From: Patescibacteria group bacterium
Lineage (GTDB): Bacteria > Patescibacteriota > Gracilibacteria > UBA1369 > UBA12470
Assembly (NCBI GenBank): GCA_018816885.1
Contig: JAHIUS010000001.1
Coordinates: 72,028 to 120,573 of the forward strand
DNA length: 48,546 bases
Direction of reading: 5' to 3'
In this document: positions 17,732 to 27,941 of the stretch, one piece after another
Position numbering within the stretch: position 1 is the stretch's first letter
How the letters are laid out: each line of letters starts with the position of its first letter
Position numbers and translations under genes: made by a program
The notes under the pieces: model-generated
What the model was told of the DNA's origin: nothing
The model's database searches: none
The model's input: the letters and a program-made list of their open reading frames with translations, nothing else

Positions 17732-19678
17732 ATGTTAAAAAAAACGGATTACAAACACATTTTTATCGGTAATGAAAGGATAGGTTTTTCCAAGTGTTAT
17801 CATCATGAATTGGATGAAGATCTTGCGGAAGACGGGGCTCAACTTATTTTGAATATCGAAATAAAAAGCACCCAAATTCCCGGTGAAGAGATTGCAAATG
17901 AGCTTTTTGAGATTTTGTCGAATAGTTTTTTTCAGGATTTGGAAAAAGATCCTTATACCAGATTCGAGGAAAGTCTTAAAATGATGAATGATCTGATTCT
18001 TGAAAAAGAGTCTGAGTTGAAGGTTAAATTTCTCGCGAATATAAATGTTATTGCTGCTGTTGTTGCGAAAGACACTCTTTACATTTCTCAACATGGTGAT
18101 GCCGAGGCTTATCTTGTCAGAAAAAGGCATGTAAGCTTACTTACCGATGGGCTTCATGATTCCAAAACAACTTCGAAAGAGGTTTTTGCGAATATTGCGA
18201 ATGGCGGGGTTGCTTCGGGAGATAGGCTTGTTTATTCAACATCGAGGCTTTATCGATATATTACCAAGATGGACTTGGCCAAGGTTTTTTCCGATAACAG
18301 TGTCGCCGAGGGGCTGTCTGAACTTTCCAATTTGGTTTCTATCGATGCTTCGGAAATGATGTCGGTATGCGCTGTCGGTATTGTCGGTCGGCTTTCCGAT
18401 GGGCCGATTGCTCACTTGAATGAAAAAAAGGGGCGGAAGATGAAACTTCCGTTTGCTGATAAGTTTGCCGGTAAGTTTTCCGATAATAAAATTGTTAATT
18501 ATTTGACGACCAAGCTTAATGATTTGCGGTTTTGGCTTAACAAAGGCAGTTCAAAAGATACCGTTCTCGGTGAGTGGAGGCGGCTTGGGCGCGATAAGGT
18601 TCTTATGGCGCTTATTCTCGTGATCGTTGTTCTGGTTGTGGGGATTTATATGGTCCGCAATCAGGGGCAGAAACAGAAGTATATTGAGGATTTGGAGACG
18701 ACTCTTGAACAGGTTTCAGAGAAGGTCAACGAGGCTGAAACTAAGGGGACTTACGATAAGGATCGTGCGGCTGAGCTGCTAACGGAAGCGGAGGCTTTGG
18801 CTATGGATGTTTTGTCTTCCGGATATCTTCGCGGGAGTGCCAGTCAATATTTAAATGCTATCGAGGAGGAGCGTGATTATCTTGATAATGTTATTCGAGT
18901 AGAGGATGTTTCTTTGTTTGCCGATTTGTTTTCCAAAAGGTCTACAGTTTCGGCTCTCGGGATGGTTCCTTATCAGGAGAGTCTTTATGCTTATGAGTAT
19001 AATGGTCTTTATGAAATTATGCTTGGAGAGGTACTTGATCCTTTGACTATTTCGGATGATGAGGTTGTTGTTGCGGGTGGGTATTTTGAGGATCAGGATA
19101 ATATGGTTTTCTTAACCGATGATGGGAATGTTATTGAGTACGATGGAGTGATTTTCGACTTTATGGACACTTTGGATGGAGTTTTTCACGAGGGTGTTTC
19201 CGTTGTTCCTTACTCGAGCAGGATTTATATGCTTGATCCCGATTCTAATCAAATTTGGAAATATTATCGCCAGCGTGATTCTTACAGTAGTGCCGAGGGT
19301 TTCAATGTTGATGCTGATTTATCTGATGCTGTTTCGATGGCGATTGACGGGTATGTTTGGGTTTTGAACTCGGATGGAACTATTGTGAAGCTGATGAGTG
19401 GCGCTAAGGAGAATTTCCAGATTCAAAGGGAGCCTCTAACGGATTATTCTGGCGCTACTAAGATTTATACGGCTTTTGAAAGCAGTCAGCTTTATCTTCT
19501 TGATTCCGCAAATAGTCGTGTTCTGGTTTTCAATAAGGACGCGAATACCGGAAACTTGGTTTATTCGACTCAATATGTGTTTGATGAGCTCGATGAGATT
19601 CGTGATATCTATGTTGCGCAGGATGAAAGTCGAATGTATCTGCTGACTGAGGATAGTGTTTATTACTATAGTTATTAG
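17732..19678 (+). CDS. PP2C-like N-terminal domain, TM helix and extracytoplasmic beta-propeller-like domain
   Basis: QHGDAEAYLVRKRHVSLLTDGLHD...GDRLVYSTSRLYRYI; TM VLMALILVIVVLVVGIYMV; repeated YxLDxxNxxV-type segments. Confidence 0.65.
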   Translation: MLKKTDYKHIFIGNERIGFSKCYHHELDEDLAEDGAQLILNIEIKSTQIPGEEIANELFEILSNSFFQDLEKDPYTRFEESLKMMNDLILEKESELKVKFLANINVIAAVVAKDTLYISQHGDAEAYLVRKRHVSLLTDGLHDSKTTSKEVFANIANGGVASGDRLVYSTSRLYRYITKMDLAKVFSDNSVAEGLSELSNLVSIDASEMMSVCAVGIVGRLSDGPIAHLNEKKGRKMKLPFADKFAGKFSDNKIVNYLTTKLNDLRFWLNKGSSKDTVLGEWRRLGRDKVLMALILVIVVLVVGIYMVRNQGQKQKYIEDLETTLEQVSEKVNEAETKGTYDKDRAAELLTEAEALAMDVLSSGYLRGSASQYLNAIEEERDYLDNVIRVEDVSLFADLFSKRSTVSALGMVPYQESLYAYEYNGLYEIMLGEVLDPLTISDDEVVVAGGYFEDQDNMVFLTDDGNVIEYDGVIFDFMDTLDGVFHEGVSVVPYSSRIYMLDPDSNQIWKYYRQRDSYSSAEGFNVDADLSDAVSMAIDGYVWVLNSDGTIVKLMSGAKENFQIQREPLTDYSGATKIYTAFESSQLYLLDSANSRVLVFNKDANTGNLVYSTQYVFDELDEIRDIYVAQDESRMYLLTEDSVYYYSY

Positions 19679-19730
19679 ATAACAGATAACAGTGTTTGGT
19701 GTTTTGCCTTTGGCAAAACGTTTTATTGGG
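19677..19730 (+). repeat. heptad plus hairpin composite element
   Basis: agataac agataac agtgttt ggtgttt; GTTTTGCC-ttt-GGCAAAAC. Confidence 0.85.
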
Positions 19731-19808
19731 AAGGGGTTTTTAAAAAAGAGAGTTGTAAAATATTTTTCTCGAACGTATTTATTGGTGAGTGAAAAATCAT
19801 TTTACAAC

Positions 19809-20333
19809 TTATATAGTATGCGGCTTGGTATCCGAGTATTCCTTCGCGTGGATTACCTCGATTTTGTAATCCGGAAGTATGTCGTATTCGGGGATTATAT
19901 CAGGGTAACCTTTGACAAAGACGACTTTTGCAGCTCCGCTTTCGGCGATCATTGATTCGCAGATGCGGCAGGGATGGGATGTTACGTAGAAAGTGCCGCC
20001 TTTGCAGGAAAAACCTTTTTTTGCGAGTTCCGAGAAGGCGTATTGTTCGGCGCAGAGGCCGTAACAGATTTCGCGGCGGCTTCCTGATGGAACTTTGCGG
20101 ATGTCGCGGATGCAGCCGATTTTTTTGCAGTTGTAAATTGGGTGGAAGGAGTTGGTGGCTTTTGCGATAGCTTTTCCTTGTTTGTCGACGACGATGCAGG
20201 CGACATGTGCGCGGAGGCATGAGGATTTTTTCTGCAGGCGGATAAGTTGCTTCAGGAATTTGTGGTCCTCTTTTGTTAAGGATTTTTTTGATTTCTTGAT
20301 GTAATTTTTGGTTTTTCTTTTGAAGGCGCGCAT
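19809..20333 (-). CDS. dCMP/cytidine deaminase-family protein
   Basis: CAEQYAFSELAKKG and HPCRICESMI zinc motifs. Confidence 0.8.
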   Translation of the reverse strand: MRAFKRKTKNYIKKSKKSLTKEDHKFLKQLIRLQKKSSCLRAHVACIVVDKQGKAIAKATNSFHPIYNCKKIGCIRDIRKVPSGSRREICYGLCAEQYAFSELAKKGFSCKGGTFYVTSHPCRICESMIAESGAAKVVFVKGYPDIIPEYDILPDYKIEVIHAKEYSDTKPHTI

Positions 20334-20342
20334 TTTAGTGTT

Positions 20343-20439
20343 AGTAATGAGTAATGAGTACCAAGTGCCAAGTTGGTGGTGTTTCTGCTGCGCAGAAACG
20401 ATTTGATTTATAGTTTTTTTAGCCTCGCTTTGCTCGGCT
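20343..20439 (+). repeat. AGT-heptad plus hairpin composite element
   Basis: agtaatg agtaatg agtacca agtgcca agttggt ggtgttt; GTTTCTGC-tgc-GCAGAAAC; AGCC-tcgctttgctc-GGCT. Confidence 0.88.
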
Positions 20440-21422
20440 TACATTTCGATATTAACGACTTCCTCGAAGTGGCTGACGGTTCGACGGCGTTTGACATGGC
20501 ATTTTTTCTTGTCTTCGAGGATGGAGTACATGATTTCGCCTTTTGTTACGGACGAGATATTTTGCATCGAGAATATTATTCCGCACATTGGGGCGATTAG
20601 CTTTATAGTTTTATTTTTTGTAGGGGCATAAATGGTTCCGACAAGGTTGCCGATGTGGACTCGTTGGCCGAGTTTTTTATTGAATTTGATTATCCCGGTC
20701 TCTTTTGCGGCGATTCCGAAGCGGTCTTTCAGGTAGTACTGTTTGATTGGGATTTTGGCTTCTCCCGGAAGAAATTTATAGTAAGTGAGGATGTTTGCGA
20801 TGTTTTCTGCTCCTTGTGTGAGAAATTTTTCCGCAAGTTCCAGGCCGCCGCCGATTTCTACTGTAAGTATTGGGAGTTTATAAAGTTTTTCCATTTCCAC
20901 TGCGAGCATTCCCCTGGTTCCACGGCGTTCGATTATGATTTTTGAGCCGAATGCGCGGGCCATTTCATGGGTGCATTTTCGGCAGTGGGTTTTGTCGGTG
21001 GCGTGAATGCGTGCGTGTGGGATCAGCATCGATCTTGTTCCGGAGTCGTGGCAGTCGATTGCAAGGTCGGCTTTTCCGAAGAAGTGCTTTGAGAGGGCGT
21101 TGGCTATTCTGTTGCTGGCGGTTTTGCCTTTTTTGTTAAAACTGCGATTCAGGTCTTTTCCGTCGTAAGTTACTTGGCGTTTGCGGGCTTTGAATCCGCT
21201 TATATTGAGTATTGGCAGGACTATTATTTTTCCGTGAAGGCTTTTTTCTATATTTTCCTCTTCTGCATATTTGAGAAATTCTTGTATTAAAGCTACTCCG
21301 TTGACTTCGTCGCCGTGCATTCCTCCTGATATGACGCAAGTTTTGCCCGGGGTTTCGCCTTCAATTTCCAGGTAGGGGATTTTTATCAGTTTGCCGGGGA
21401 TGCGGATTTTTATGTAGCGCAT
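20439..21422 (-). CDS. succinylglutamate desuccinylase/aspartoacylase-family metallohydrolase
   Basis: GGMHGDEVNGVALI, LNRSFNKKG, AIDCHDSG. Confidence 0.85.
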   Translation of the reverse strand: MRYIKIRIPGKLIKIPYLEIEGETPGKTCVISGGMHGDEVNGVALIQEFLKYAEEENIEKSLHGKIIVLPILNISGFKARKRQVTYDGKDLNRSFNKKGKTASNRIANALSKHFFGKADLAIDCHDSGTRSMLIPHARIHATDKTHCRKCTHEMARAFGSKIIIERRGTRGMLAVEMEKLYKLPILTVEIGGGLELAEKFLTQGAENIANILTYYKFLPGEAKIPIKQYYLKDRFGIAAKETGIIKFNKKLGQRVHIGNLVGTIYAPTKNKTIKLIAPMCGIIFSMQNISSVTKGEIMYSILEDKKKCHVKRRRTVSHFEEVVNIEM

Positions 21423-21427
21423 GGTGG

Positions 21428-21483
21428 GGCTAATGGCTAATGGCTAATGGCTAATGGCTAATGGCTAATGGCTAATGGCTAAT
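21428..21483. repeat. eight perfect tandem copies of GGCTAAT
   Basis: Read directly; starts 6 nt upstream of the minus-strand ATG. Confidence 0.95.
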
Positions 21484-21506
21484 GGCGTGGTTTTATAAGC
21501 TATCAG

Positions 21507-22364
21507 TTAGCGACAAAGCCAAGGGTAAGCAGATTTAATTTCTGTGATTAAAGCTTCCGGTTTAAAAATTCCCAGTTCCGAGATTATTCCGGTCAGGTCG
21601 TCGGGGGAGCACATTTCAAATGCCGGATTGTGGATCTTCACCCCTGACGGAGCATCTTCCCAGACTTCTGCCGGGTTTCTTTCTTCGATTTCTTCGTCGT
21701 GGCCTCCTATTGTTGCCGGGTCGAATTTCCAAGAGTCGGTGCAGGAGTAAGAGGGGATATCATATTTGTCTGCAATATCCAGCATTAATGCTGTTCCGAT
21801 TTTGTTGATTATTCGTCCGTCGGAGGTAATTGCGTCGCAGCCGAATAGAAAGATGTCGGATTTTTTTATGGCTTCGGTGGCTGCCGAGTCGACGAAATGT
21901 TCGATATGGATTCCGGCTTCCGCGATTTTTTTGGCCGTGATGCGTCCTTGAAATTTCGGGCGGGTTTCTGTATTGCGGACGCGGACTTTTTTACCCTGTT
22001 TATGAGCTTCAATAATGATTCTTTCCACTGTTGATGAGTGGCAGTGAGTGAAAACCGTCATGCCGTCTTCGATTCGGTTTGCGCCGATTTCCGTGATCTT
22101 CTTCTTGGAATCTTCGAAGTGTTGCTTTGCTTCTTGCGGTGCGTTTGGGTTGGATTCGTAGTTTTCCAAGCAGTAGCGGAGGGCGTTTCTGAGAGCCGGT
22201 TCTGTGGCGCGGGCCTCTTCAAGTTTTTTTGCGGCTTCTTCGAGCTCCGGGCGTGATTTTCCCGCCTTTATTTCTTCCGTTAAAGCTTCCACGGCGGCGA
22301 TTGCGATTGCGGTTGCGCCTTGGATTTTGAGGTCCTTAATGTCTTGTACGATTTGGTCTAGCAT
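21507..22364 (-). CDS. eIF2B-alpha-like protein, probable ribose-1,5-bisphosphate isomerase
   Basis: VFTHCHSSTVERII...VRNTETRPKFQGR...FLFGCDAITSDGRIINKIGT; adjacent to AMP phosphorylase. Confidence 0.82.
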   Translation of the reverse strand: MLDQIVQDIKDLKIQGATAIAIAAVEALTEEIKAGKSRPELEEAAKKLEEARATEPALRNALRYCLENYESNPNAPQEAKQHFEDSKKKITEIGANRIEDGMTVFTHCHSSTVERIIIEAHKQGKKVRVRNTETRPKFQGRITAKKIAEAGIHIEHFVDSAATEAIKKSDIFLFGCDAITSDGRIINKIGTALMLDIADKYDIPSYSCTDSWKFDPATIGGHDEEIEERNPAEVWEDAPSGVKIHNPAFEMCSPDDLTGIISELGIFKPEALITEIKSAYPWLCR

Positions 22365-22370
22365 GTTGTT

Positions 22371-22450
22371 AGTAATGAGTAATGAGTAATGAGTACCAAG
22401 TGGATGGTGTTTCCCCTTGGCGGGGCTTGTCTATGGCTCGACTGCTTGAT
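22371..22450 (+). repeat. AGT-heptad plus hairpin composite element
   Basis: agtaatg x3 agtacca agtggat ggtgttt CCCC-ttggc-GGGG cttgtctatggctcgactgcttgattt. Confidence 0.82.
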
Positions 22451-22456
22451 TTGTAA

Positions 22457-23935
22457 CTAATGAACTACATACCCGGAGTCTTGTTTCGCCATGTCTTTGG
22501 CGAAGCCCATTCGGTCTTCGTTGTCTGAATGGATTTCATATAGGGCTTCTCCTTTTTTGACTTTTTCTCCGAGTTTTTTCTTCAAATAAATTCCTGCAGG
22601 TGCATCGAGAGGTGCTCCTGCGACTCTTGCGAGACGGGCTATTATTTTGTTGTCGATGTGGACTACTTTGCCGTCTTTTTCCGATTTGATTTCGTGGATA
22701 AGCTTGGCGTTTTTTGGGATTCGTTTTCTGCCTTGGGCATCGATTATTTTGTTCATTTGCTCGAGAGCGAGGCCTTTTTTGAGAATCTTGCGGGCTTTCA
22801 TCTTACCAGTTCCCGAGATGGCTTTCCCTCCCATTTCAAGCAGTAATCCTGCCATGTAGATGGCCTTTTCTCGGAGGTCTGCAGGGGCGGTTGGGTCGTT
22901 GTTGAGAACTTTCATTACGTCCTGTACTTCGAGGAGGGGGCCGATACCGTCACCGATAGGCTGTGATCCGTCCGTGAAGATTACTTTTACTTTCATGCCG
23001 AGCATTTTGCCAATCTGCATGAAGCGGTTTTTTAGGTGCTTGGCTCTTCGAAGGTCTTTGACTTTTACTTGAGGGCCGACAGGGATGTCGATAAGGACTC
23101 TTTTTGCTCCGACTGAGTGTTTTTTTGCCATAATTGATGCCAGAAGCATGCCTTCCGGATCGAGTGAAAGAGGATGTCTGACTCGGATCATGTGGTCGTC
23201 TGCCGCTGCCAGGTCAACGCCTCCTCCCCAGGTTATGAATCCGCCGACTTTTTCTGCTATTTTCTTGAGTTTTTTGGCGTCGTTCTTGATGTTGGCGATT
23301 ACTTCCATTGTATCGCCTGTGCCTGATGGACTTGTGATTGCGCGGGAGGATGTTTTAGGCATTAGTAGTCCTGTTGCTGTAACGATTGGGATGATCAGCA
23401 TGGTCGTTCTGTTGCCGGGGACTCCGCCGATACAGTGTTTGTCGACGACTTTTCTTTTGCCGAAATTTATGCGTGAGCCGTGTTTGACGATCGATTTTGT
23501 AAGTGCTGCGGTCTCCGGGTTATTGAGTCCGTGGACATAGCATCCCGAAACGAAATATGTGAGTTCTATATCTGACAGATCATCTTCTGTGATGTCTTTG
23601 ACGATTTCGTTGATTTCTTCCGGTGTGAGGCGTTTTCCTTGGAGTTTTTCTTTGATGTATTTGACTGAAAGAGGTTTTTCCGCGAGTGAAATTCGTATCC
23701 GTTGTCCGCGTCTGGCTTTGAGTTCTTTCCAGGCTTCCATGTAGAGGCCGATGTGGTTATCGAGAACTCCTTCTTCTGAGATTTGAAGTATTGCCGTGAG
23801 TTCTTTTTTACCGTTTTTGACTTTGACGCGGTCTCCGATATGGAGGTCTAAGATGTGTGCGGTTTTTTGGTTTAAAAGTACGATGAACTGTTTGCCGCTT
23901 CTGATTTCGATGCGGTCCGGGATGAGTTTTAGCAT
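22457..23935 (-). CDS. AMP phosphorylase (archaeal-type thymidine phosphorylase family)
   Basis: KHCIGGVPGNRTTMLIIPIVTATGLLMPKTSSRAITSPSGTGDTMEV; long N-terminal domain. Confidence 0.88.
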   Translation of the reverse strand: MLKLIPDRIEIRSGKQFIVLLNQKTAHILDLHIGDRVKVKNGKKELTAILQISEEGVLDNHIGLYMEAWKELKARRGQRIRISLAEKPLSVKYIKEKLQGKRLTPEEINEIVKDITEDDLSDIELTYFVSGCYVHGLNNPETAALTKSIVKHGSRINFGKRKVVDKHCIGGVPGNRTTMLIIPIVTATGLLMPKTSSRAITSPSGTGDTMEVIANIKNDAKKLKKIAEKVGGFITWGGGVDLAAADDHMIRVRHPLSLDPEGMLLASIMAKKHSVGAKRVLIDIPVGPQVKVKDLRRAKHLKNRFMQIGKMLGMKVKVIFTDGSQPIGDGIGPLLEVQDVMKVLNNDPTAPADLREKAIYMAGLLLEMGGKAISGTGKMKARKILKKGLALEQMNKIIDAQGRKRIPKNAKLIHEIKSEKDGKVVHIDNKIIARLARVAGAPLDAPAGIYLKKKLGEKVKKGEALYEIHSDNEDRMGFAKDMAKQDSGYVVH

Positions 23936-23947
23936 AGGGTTATGGTT

Positions 23948-24108
23948 AGTAAGTAGTAATGAGTATCAAGTACCAAGTATCAAGTACCAAGTACCAAGTA
24001 CCAAGTACCAAGTACCAAGTATCAAGTACCAAGTACCAAGTACCAAGTACCAAGTACCAAGTACCAAGTATCAAGTACCAAGTAGTTGGTGTTTTGCTGT
24101 CGCAAAAC
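23948..24108 (+). repeat. longest composite element: 20 in-register heptads plus hairpin
   Basis: AGTAAGT AGTAATG then AGTATCA/AGTACCA units to agtagtt ggtgttt; GTTTTGC-tgtc-GCAAAAC; 24088-23948 = 140 = 20x7. Confidence 0.95.
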
Positions 24109-24180
24109 GAGTTAACTAGGTTAGGTTTTTGTTTTTGAAAAGTTACCCCCAGTTTAGCAAAGAAATAGGGAATTTAAAAA

Positions 24181-24369
24181 CTATTTGTTGTGAAATTCTA
24201 CAACTGTTTTTTGACTGTTTTCACCGGATTGCACGAGGGCTTCCATGATTACTTTTAGTCCGAATCTGAAAGCATGTTTTTGGACTTTGGCTAAAGTGTT
24301 CAGGCCCGGGATGTAGGCTTTTACTTCGTTTTGGGGAGGTCCGTATTTTTTTAGTTCCGGTTTATTCAT
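24181..24369 (-). CDS. small hypothetical protein
   Basis: 62 aa ORF overlapping the pflA stop by 8 nt. Confidence 0.5.
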   Translation of the reverse strand: MNKPELKKYGPPQNEVKAYIPGLNTLAKVQKHAFRFGLKVIMEALVQSGENSQKTVVEFHNK

Positions 24370-25096
24370 TCAGCATAACTTTTAGCCCCTCTTTCTCAAG
24401 CATTTCTTTGATTTTCAGGCAGGATTTGATGCTTGGAGGTTTGACCCTGCCGAGTTTGTACTTTTTTCCTAATTCTTTCCACTTGTAGATGCCGTGAGTG
24501 TGGTAGGTGAGTAGCTCCACTTCTTGCGGGCGGATTTCTTTTGCGAATTTTTTGAGGGCTCTCAGGTTTGAGGAGGTGTCGGTCCAGCCCGGGATGATTA
24601 GGTAGCGGAGGCGGATTTTGGCTTTTTTTTCTTTGAGGTAGCGGATGTTTTCCAGGATCGGTTTGTTTGTTACCCCTGTTAATTCGAGGTGTGTTTTCTC
24701 GTTAAAGTGTTTCAAGGAGATCATCCAGAGGTCTGTAACGGGGATGAGTTTGTCGAGATTTTTTTTGGTTGTAAAGCAGGAGGTGTCGATAGTTGTATGG
24801 ATTTTCTCTTTTTTGCATAAGCGGAAAAATTCTGCCGTGAAATCGGGTTGCAGGATCGGATCGCCTCCTGAAAGCGTGACTCCTCCGTTTGAGGATTCGA
24901 AGTAGGGTTTGTAGGGGAGGATGGTTTGGAGTAGTTGGTTTGGGGTCATTTCCTGGTAGCCCTTCATGTCGAGCATGTCGACGTTGTGACAGTAAAGGCA
25001 GCGAAGCGGGCATCCTTCGAGAAATACGACGAATCTTAGGCCGGGGCCGTCGAGTGTTCCGAACGATTCGAATGAGTGGATTCTGCCTTTTGTCAT
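24362..25096 (-). CDS. pflA: pyruvate formate-lyase activating enzyme (radical SAM)
   Basis: SFGTLDGPGLRFVVFLEGCPLRCLYCHN with CxxxCxxC; GGVTLSGGDP. Confidence 0.9.
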   Translation of the reverse strand: MTKGRIHSFESFGTLDGPGLRFVVFLEGCPLRCLYCHNVDMLDMKGYQEMTPNQLLQTILPYKPYFESSNGGVTLSGGDPILQPDFTAEFFRLCKKEKIHTTIDTSCFTTKKNLDKLIPVTDLWMISLKHFNEKTHLELTGVTNKPILENIRYLKEKKAKIRLRYLIIPGWTDTSSNLRALKKFAKEIRPQEVELLTYHTHGIYKWKELGKKYKLGRVKPPSIKSCLKIKEMLEKEGLKVMLNE

Positions 25097-25097
25097 T

Positions 25098-25160
25098 AGT
25101 TAGTTTATAGTTTACAGTCTACAGTCTGTAACGGTTGGTGTTCCGCTGTCGCGGAATGTT
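25098..25160 (+). repeat. heptad plus hairpin composite element
   Basis: agtttac agtctac agtctgt aacggtt ggtgttc; GTTCCGC-tgtc-GCGGAAT. Confidence 0.8.
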
Positions 25161-25221
25161 TTATTGTTTTGGATTATGTTTTTCTGTGCTAGTATTTTTT
25201 CCTTTTTTAAAATTTTAATTT

Positions 25222-25536
25222 ATGTCTGAATCTTGTGAAAGCGGAGGTGATGATACTGATTATATTTATTACTGGATTCAGTTGATTGAAGATTTTTTGT
25301 CGTCAACCGTATTTGATTCGGAGGATGTTAGGTCACGAGTGGGGCAATGTGTCAGGTCAATAGAGTCTATTTACGGTTTTAAATATGTATATACGGATTG
25401 TCGTTTTGAGAAGGGCAGATTTGCCCCGATCAGTTTGAGGATTGTTATTGATTTTGAGGTTGGTTCTGTTGAGTTAGTGTTAGATTTGGAAACAGGTGAA
25501 TGGTTGGATTCCGGTTATTATATTGACGCCTCCTAG
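25222..25536 (+). CDS. hypothetical protein
   Basis: 104 aa ORF; TGTGCTAGTAT promoter-like box upstream. Confidence 0.55.
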   Translation: MSESCESGGDDTDYIYYWIQLIEDFLSSTVFDSEDVRSRVGQCVRSIESIYGFKYVYTDCRFEKGRFAPISLRIVIDFEVGSVELVLDLETGEWLDSGYYIDAS

Positions 25537-27776
25537 AACTTCTTATGAAACGTCCTGGAGATCACTTCTTCCTGTTGTTCTTTTGTGAGTTTGATGAAGT
25601 GGACGGCGTAGCCTGAGACTCGGATTGTGAGTTGCGGGTATTTGGCTGGGTTTTTCATTGCGTCTTGCAATGTTTCGCGGTTTAGGACATTTACATTCAG
25701 GTGGTGTCCGCCTTTTTTGAAGTAGCCATCTAACATTCCGCGGAGGTTTTTTATTCTTTGGACTTCTGATTTTCCAAGGCTCATCGGGGTGATTGAGAAT
25801 GTGTTGGAAATTCCGTCTCTGCAATATTTGTAGTCGAGTTTGGCGACTGAGTTAAGGGAGGCGAGGGCTCCTGATTTGTCGCGGTCGTGCATCGGATTTG
25901 CTCCGGGTGCGAAAGGTTCTCCGGCCTTTCTTCCGTCCGGTGTTGCTCCGGTGTGGTGGCCGTAAACTACATTGGCTGTGATGGTCAGAAGTGAGACTGT
26001 GTGCTCGGCTTCTCTGTATGCGGGGTATTTTTCGAGGGTTTCTATGAATTTTTTGATCACTTCTTGGCCGATTTTGTCGGCGCGGTCATCGTTATTTCCG
26101 AATGCCGGGTAGGTTCCTTTTATTTTAAACTCTTTGGTGACGCCTTTTTTGTTCCTAACGGGAGTGACTTTGGCGTATTTGATTGCGGATAGGCTGTCTA
26201 TTACTATTGAAATTCCGGCTATTCCGAAAGCCATGAATCTGCGGATATGCAGGTCGTGGAGAGCCATTTGCTCGGCTTCGTAGTTATATTTGTCGTGGGA
26301 GTAGTGGATGATGTTCATGGTTTCCACATATTTTTTGCAAAGCCAGTCCATCAGTTTGAAAAACTCTCTTTTTGTTTCTGTGTAATTGAGGGCTCTTTGG
26401 TTCTTGAGCTTTGGGACTCCTTCGACTATGAGTTCATCATTGATTTCGTCGCGGCCTTGGTTGATTGCAAGCAGAAGGAGCTTGGGGAGGTTGCATCTTG
26501 CTCCGAAGAATTGCATTTCTTTCCCGATTTCCATTGCAGATACGCAACAGGCGATTGCGTAATCGTCTCCGTGGAGAGGGCGCATGAGTTCGTCGTTCTC
26601 GAACTGGATTGAACTGGATTCTATTGAGATACGTGATGCGTAATCTTTGAAGTTTTCCGGAAGTTTGTGTGACCAGAGGATGGTCAGGTTCGGTTCCGGG
26701 GCGGGTCCGAGATTGTCCAAGGTGTGGAGGAGGCGGAAGCTGGTTTTGGTTACAAGAGGTCTTCTGTCTTTACCCATTCCTCCGAGAACACAGGTGACCC
26801 AAGTCGGATCTCCTGCGAAAAGTTCGTTGTATTGCGGGACTCGCAGGTGGCGGACAAGGCGAAGTTTGATTACGAAGTCGTCGATGAATTGCTGGATCTG
26901 TTTTTCCGTGTATTTTTTGCGGCTAAGGTCTTTTTCCGTATAAATATCGATGAATGAATCGATCCTTCCGAAGCTCATTGCGGCTCCGTCTTGTTCTTTT
27001 ACCGCTCCGAGGTATCCGAAATAAAGCCATTGAATCGCTTCCTTGGTGTCTTCTGCGGGGCGGCTTATGTCGAATCCGTAACTTGCGGCCATTTCTTTGA
27101 GGTCTTTGAGTGCTTGGATTTGGGCGTTTGCTTCTTCGCGAAGTCGGATTGTTGCGCCGTCCATGTAGGTGCAGGTATCGTTTACTTCTTGTTTCTTGGC
27201 TTCGATTAGGCGGTCAATTCCGTACAGTGCCACTCTTCTGTAGTCTCCGATGATTCTTCCTCGTCCGTAATTGTCCGGGAGGCCGGTTATAATGCCTTTT
27301 TTGCGAAAAAGGTTGTGTTTTTCCAGGGTGAAGAAGTCTTCCCATTCGTAATAGATGTTGAAAACCGCGTCGTTGTGAGTTTTTATGTATTTTGTGTAAG
27401 TTTCTTTGACTTCCGGGTCGAGTTTGTAGCCGTAAGCTTCGCAAGCTTTTTCCGCCAGGCGGATTCCTCCTTTGGGTTTGATTGCGCGGAAGAGCGGTTT
27501 GTCCGTTTGGAGGCCGACTATCGATTCCAGTTTTTTGTCGATGTAGCCGGGTTTGTGGCTCGTGATTGTTCCAGGTGTTTTGACGTCGATTCCGTAGACT
27601 CCGCCTCTTTTGAACTCTTGTTTCAGGAGGATTTCTGTTTTTTTCCAAAGCTTTCTGGTTCTTGGGGTAGTGGTTTGAAGAAAGTTTTCATTCCCTTCGA
27701 AAGGTTTGTAATTGAGCTGTATGAAATTCCTGACATCTATAGTTTTTTGCCAGGGGCCTTTTTTGAATCTGAGCAT
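25533..27776 (-). CDS. pflB: formate C-acetyltransferase (pyruvate formate-lyase)
   Basis: [22 protein letters not shown] double Cys; C-terminal [12 protein letters not shown] glycyl radical loop. Confidence 0.95.
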   Translation of the reverse strand: MLRFKKGPWQKTIDVRNFIQLNYKPFEGNENFLQTTTPRTRKLWKKTEILLKQEFKRGGVYGIDVKTPGTITSHKPGYIDKKLESIVGLQTDKPLFRAIKPKGGIRLAEKACEAYGYKLDPEVKETYTKYIKTHNDAVFNIYYEWEDFFTLEKHNLFRKKGIITGLPDNYGRGRIIGDYRRVALYGIDRLIEAKKQEVNDTCTYMDGATIRLREEANAQIQALKDLKEMAASYGFDISRPAEDTKEAIQWLYFGYLGAVKEQDGAAMSFGRIDSFIDIYTEKDLSRKKYTEKQIQQFIDDFVIKLRLVRHLRVPQYNELFAGDPTWVTCVLGGMGKDRRPLVTKTSFRLLHTLDNLGPAPEPNLTILWSHKLPENFKDYASRISIESSSIQFENDELMRPLHGDDYAIACCVSAMEIGKEMQFFGARCNLPKLLLLAINQGRDEINDELIVEGVPKLKNQRALNYTETKREFFKLMDWLCKKYVETMNIIHYSHDKYNYEAEQMALHDLHIRRFMAFGIAGISIVIDSLSAIKYAKVTPVRNKKGVTKEFKIKGTYPAFGNNDDRADKIGQEVIKKFIETLEKYPAYREAEHTVSLLTITANVVYGHHTGATPDGRKAGEPFAPGANPMHDRDKSGALASLNSVAKLDYKYCRDGISNTFSITPMSLGKSEVQRIKNLRGMLDGYFKKGGHHLNVNVLNRETLQDAMKNPAKYPQLTIRVSGYAVHFIKLTKEQQEEVISRTFHKKF

Positions 27777-27785
27777 GGTTTTTTG

Positions 27786-27915
27786 TGTTAGTGTGCAGTC
27801 TATAGTTTACAGGCTACAGCGGCTTGAGTGAAGTGGAATTAGATGACAAGTAACAGTGAACAGATAATAGCGTAGTGTTATAAGTTGCCAAAAATGGTTT
27901 CGCCGAGCGAAATTT
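27786..27915 (+). repeat. degenerate heptads with hairpin
   Basis: agtgtgc agtctat agtttac aggctac agcggct; later agtgaac agataat agcgtag; TTTCGC-cga-GCGAAA. Confidence 0.6.
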
Positions 27916-27941
27916 GCTTACAGGGTATTTGAAACTTGGTA

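Noticed and set aside
23948-24087. CRISPR-like array
   Set aside because: Unit is 7 nt with no spacers and no cas genes nearby; a degenerate tandem repeat explains it.
21428-24108. Tandem repeats as assembly artefacts
   Set aside because: Units are imperfect and differ among more than 20 loci with consistent flanking structure; the perfect 8x GGCTAAT tract still deserves read-level verification.
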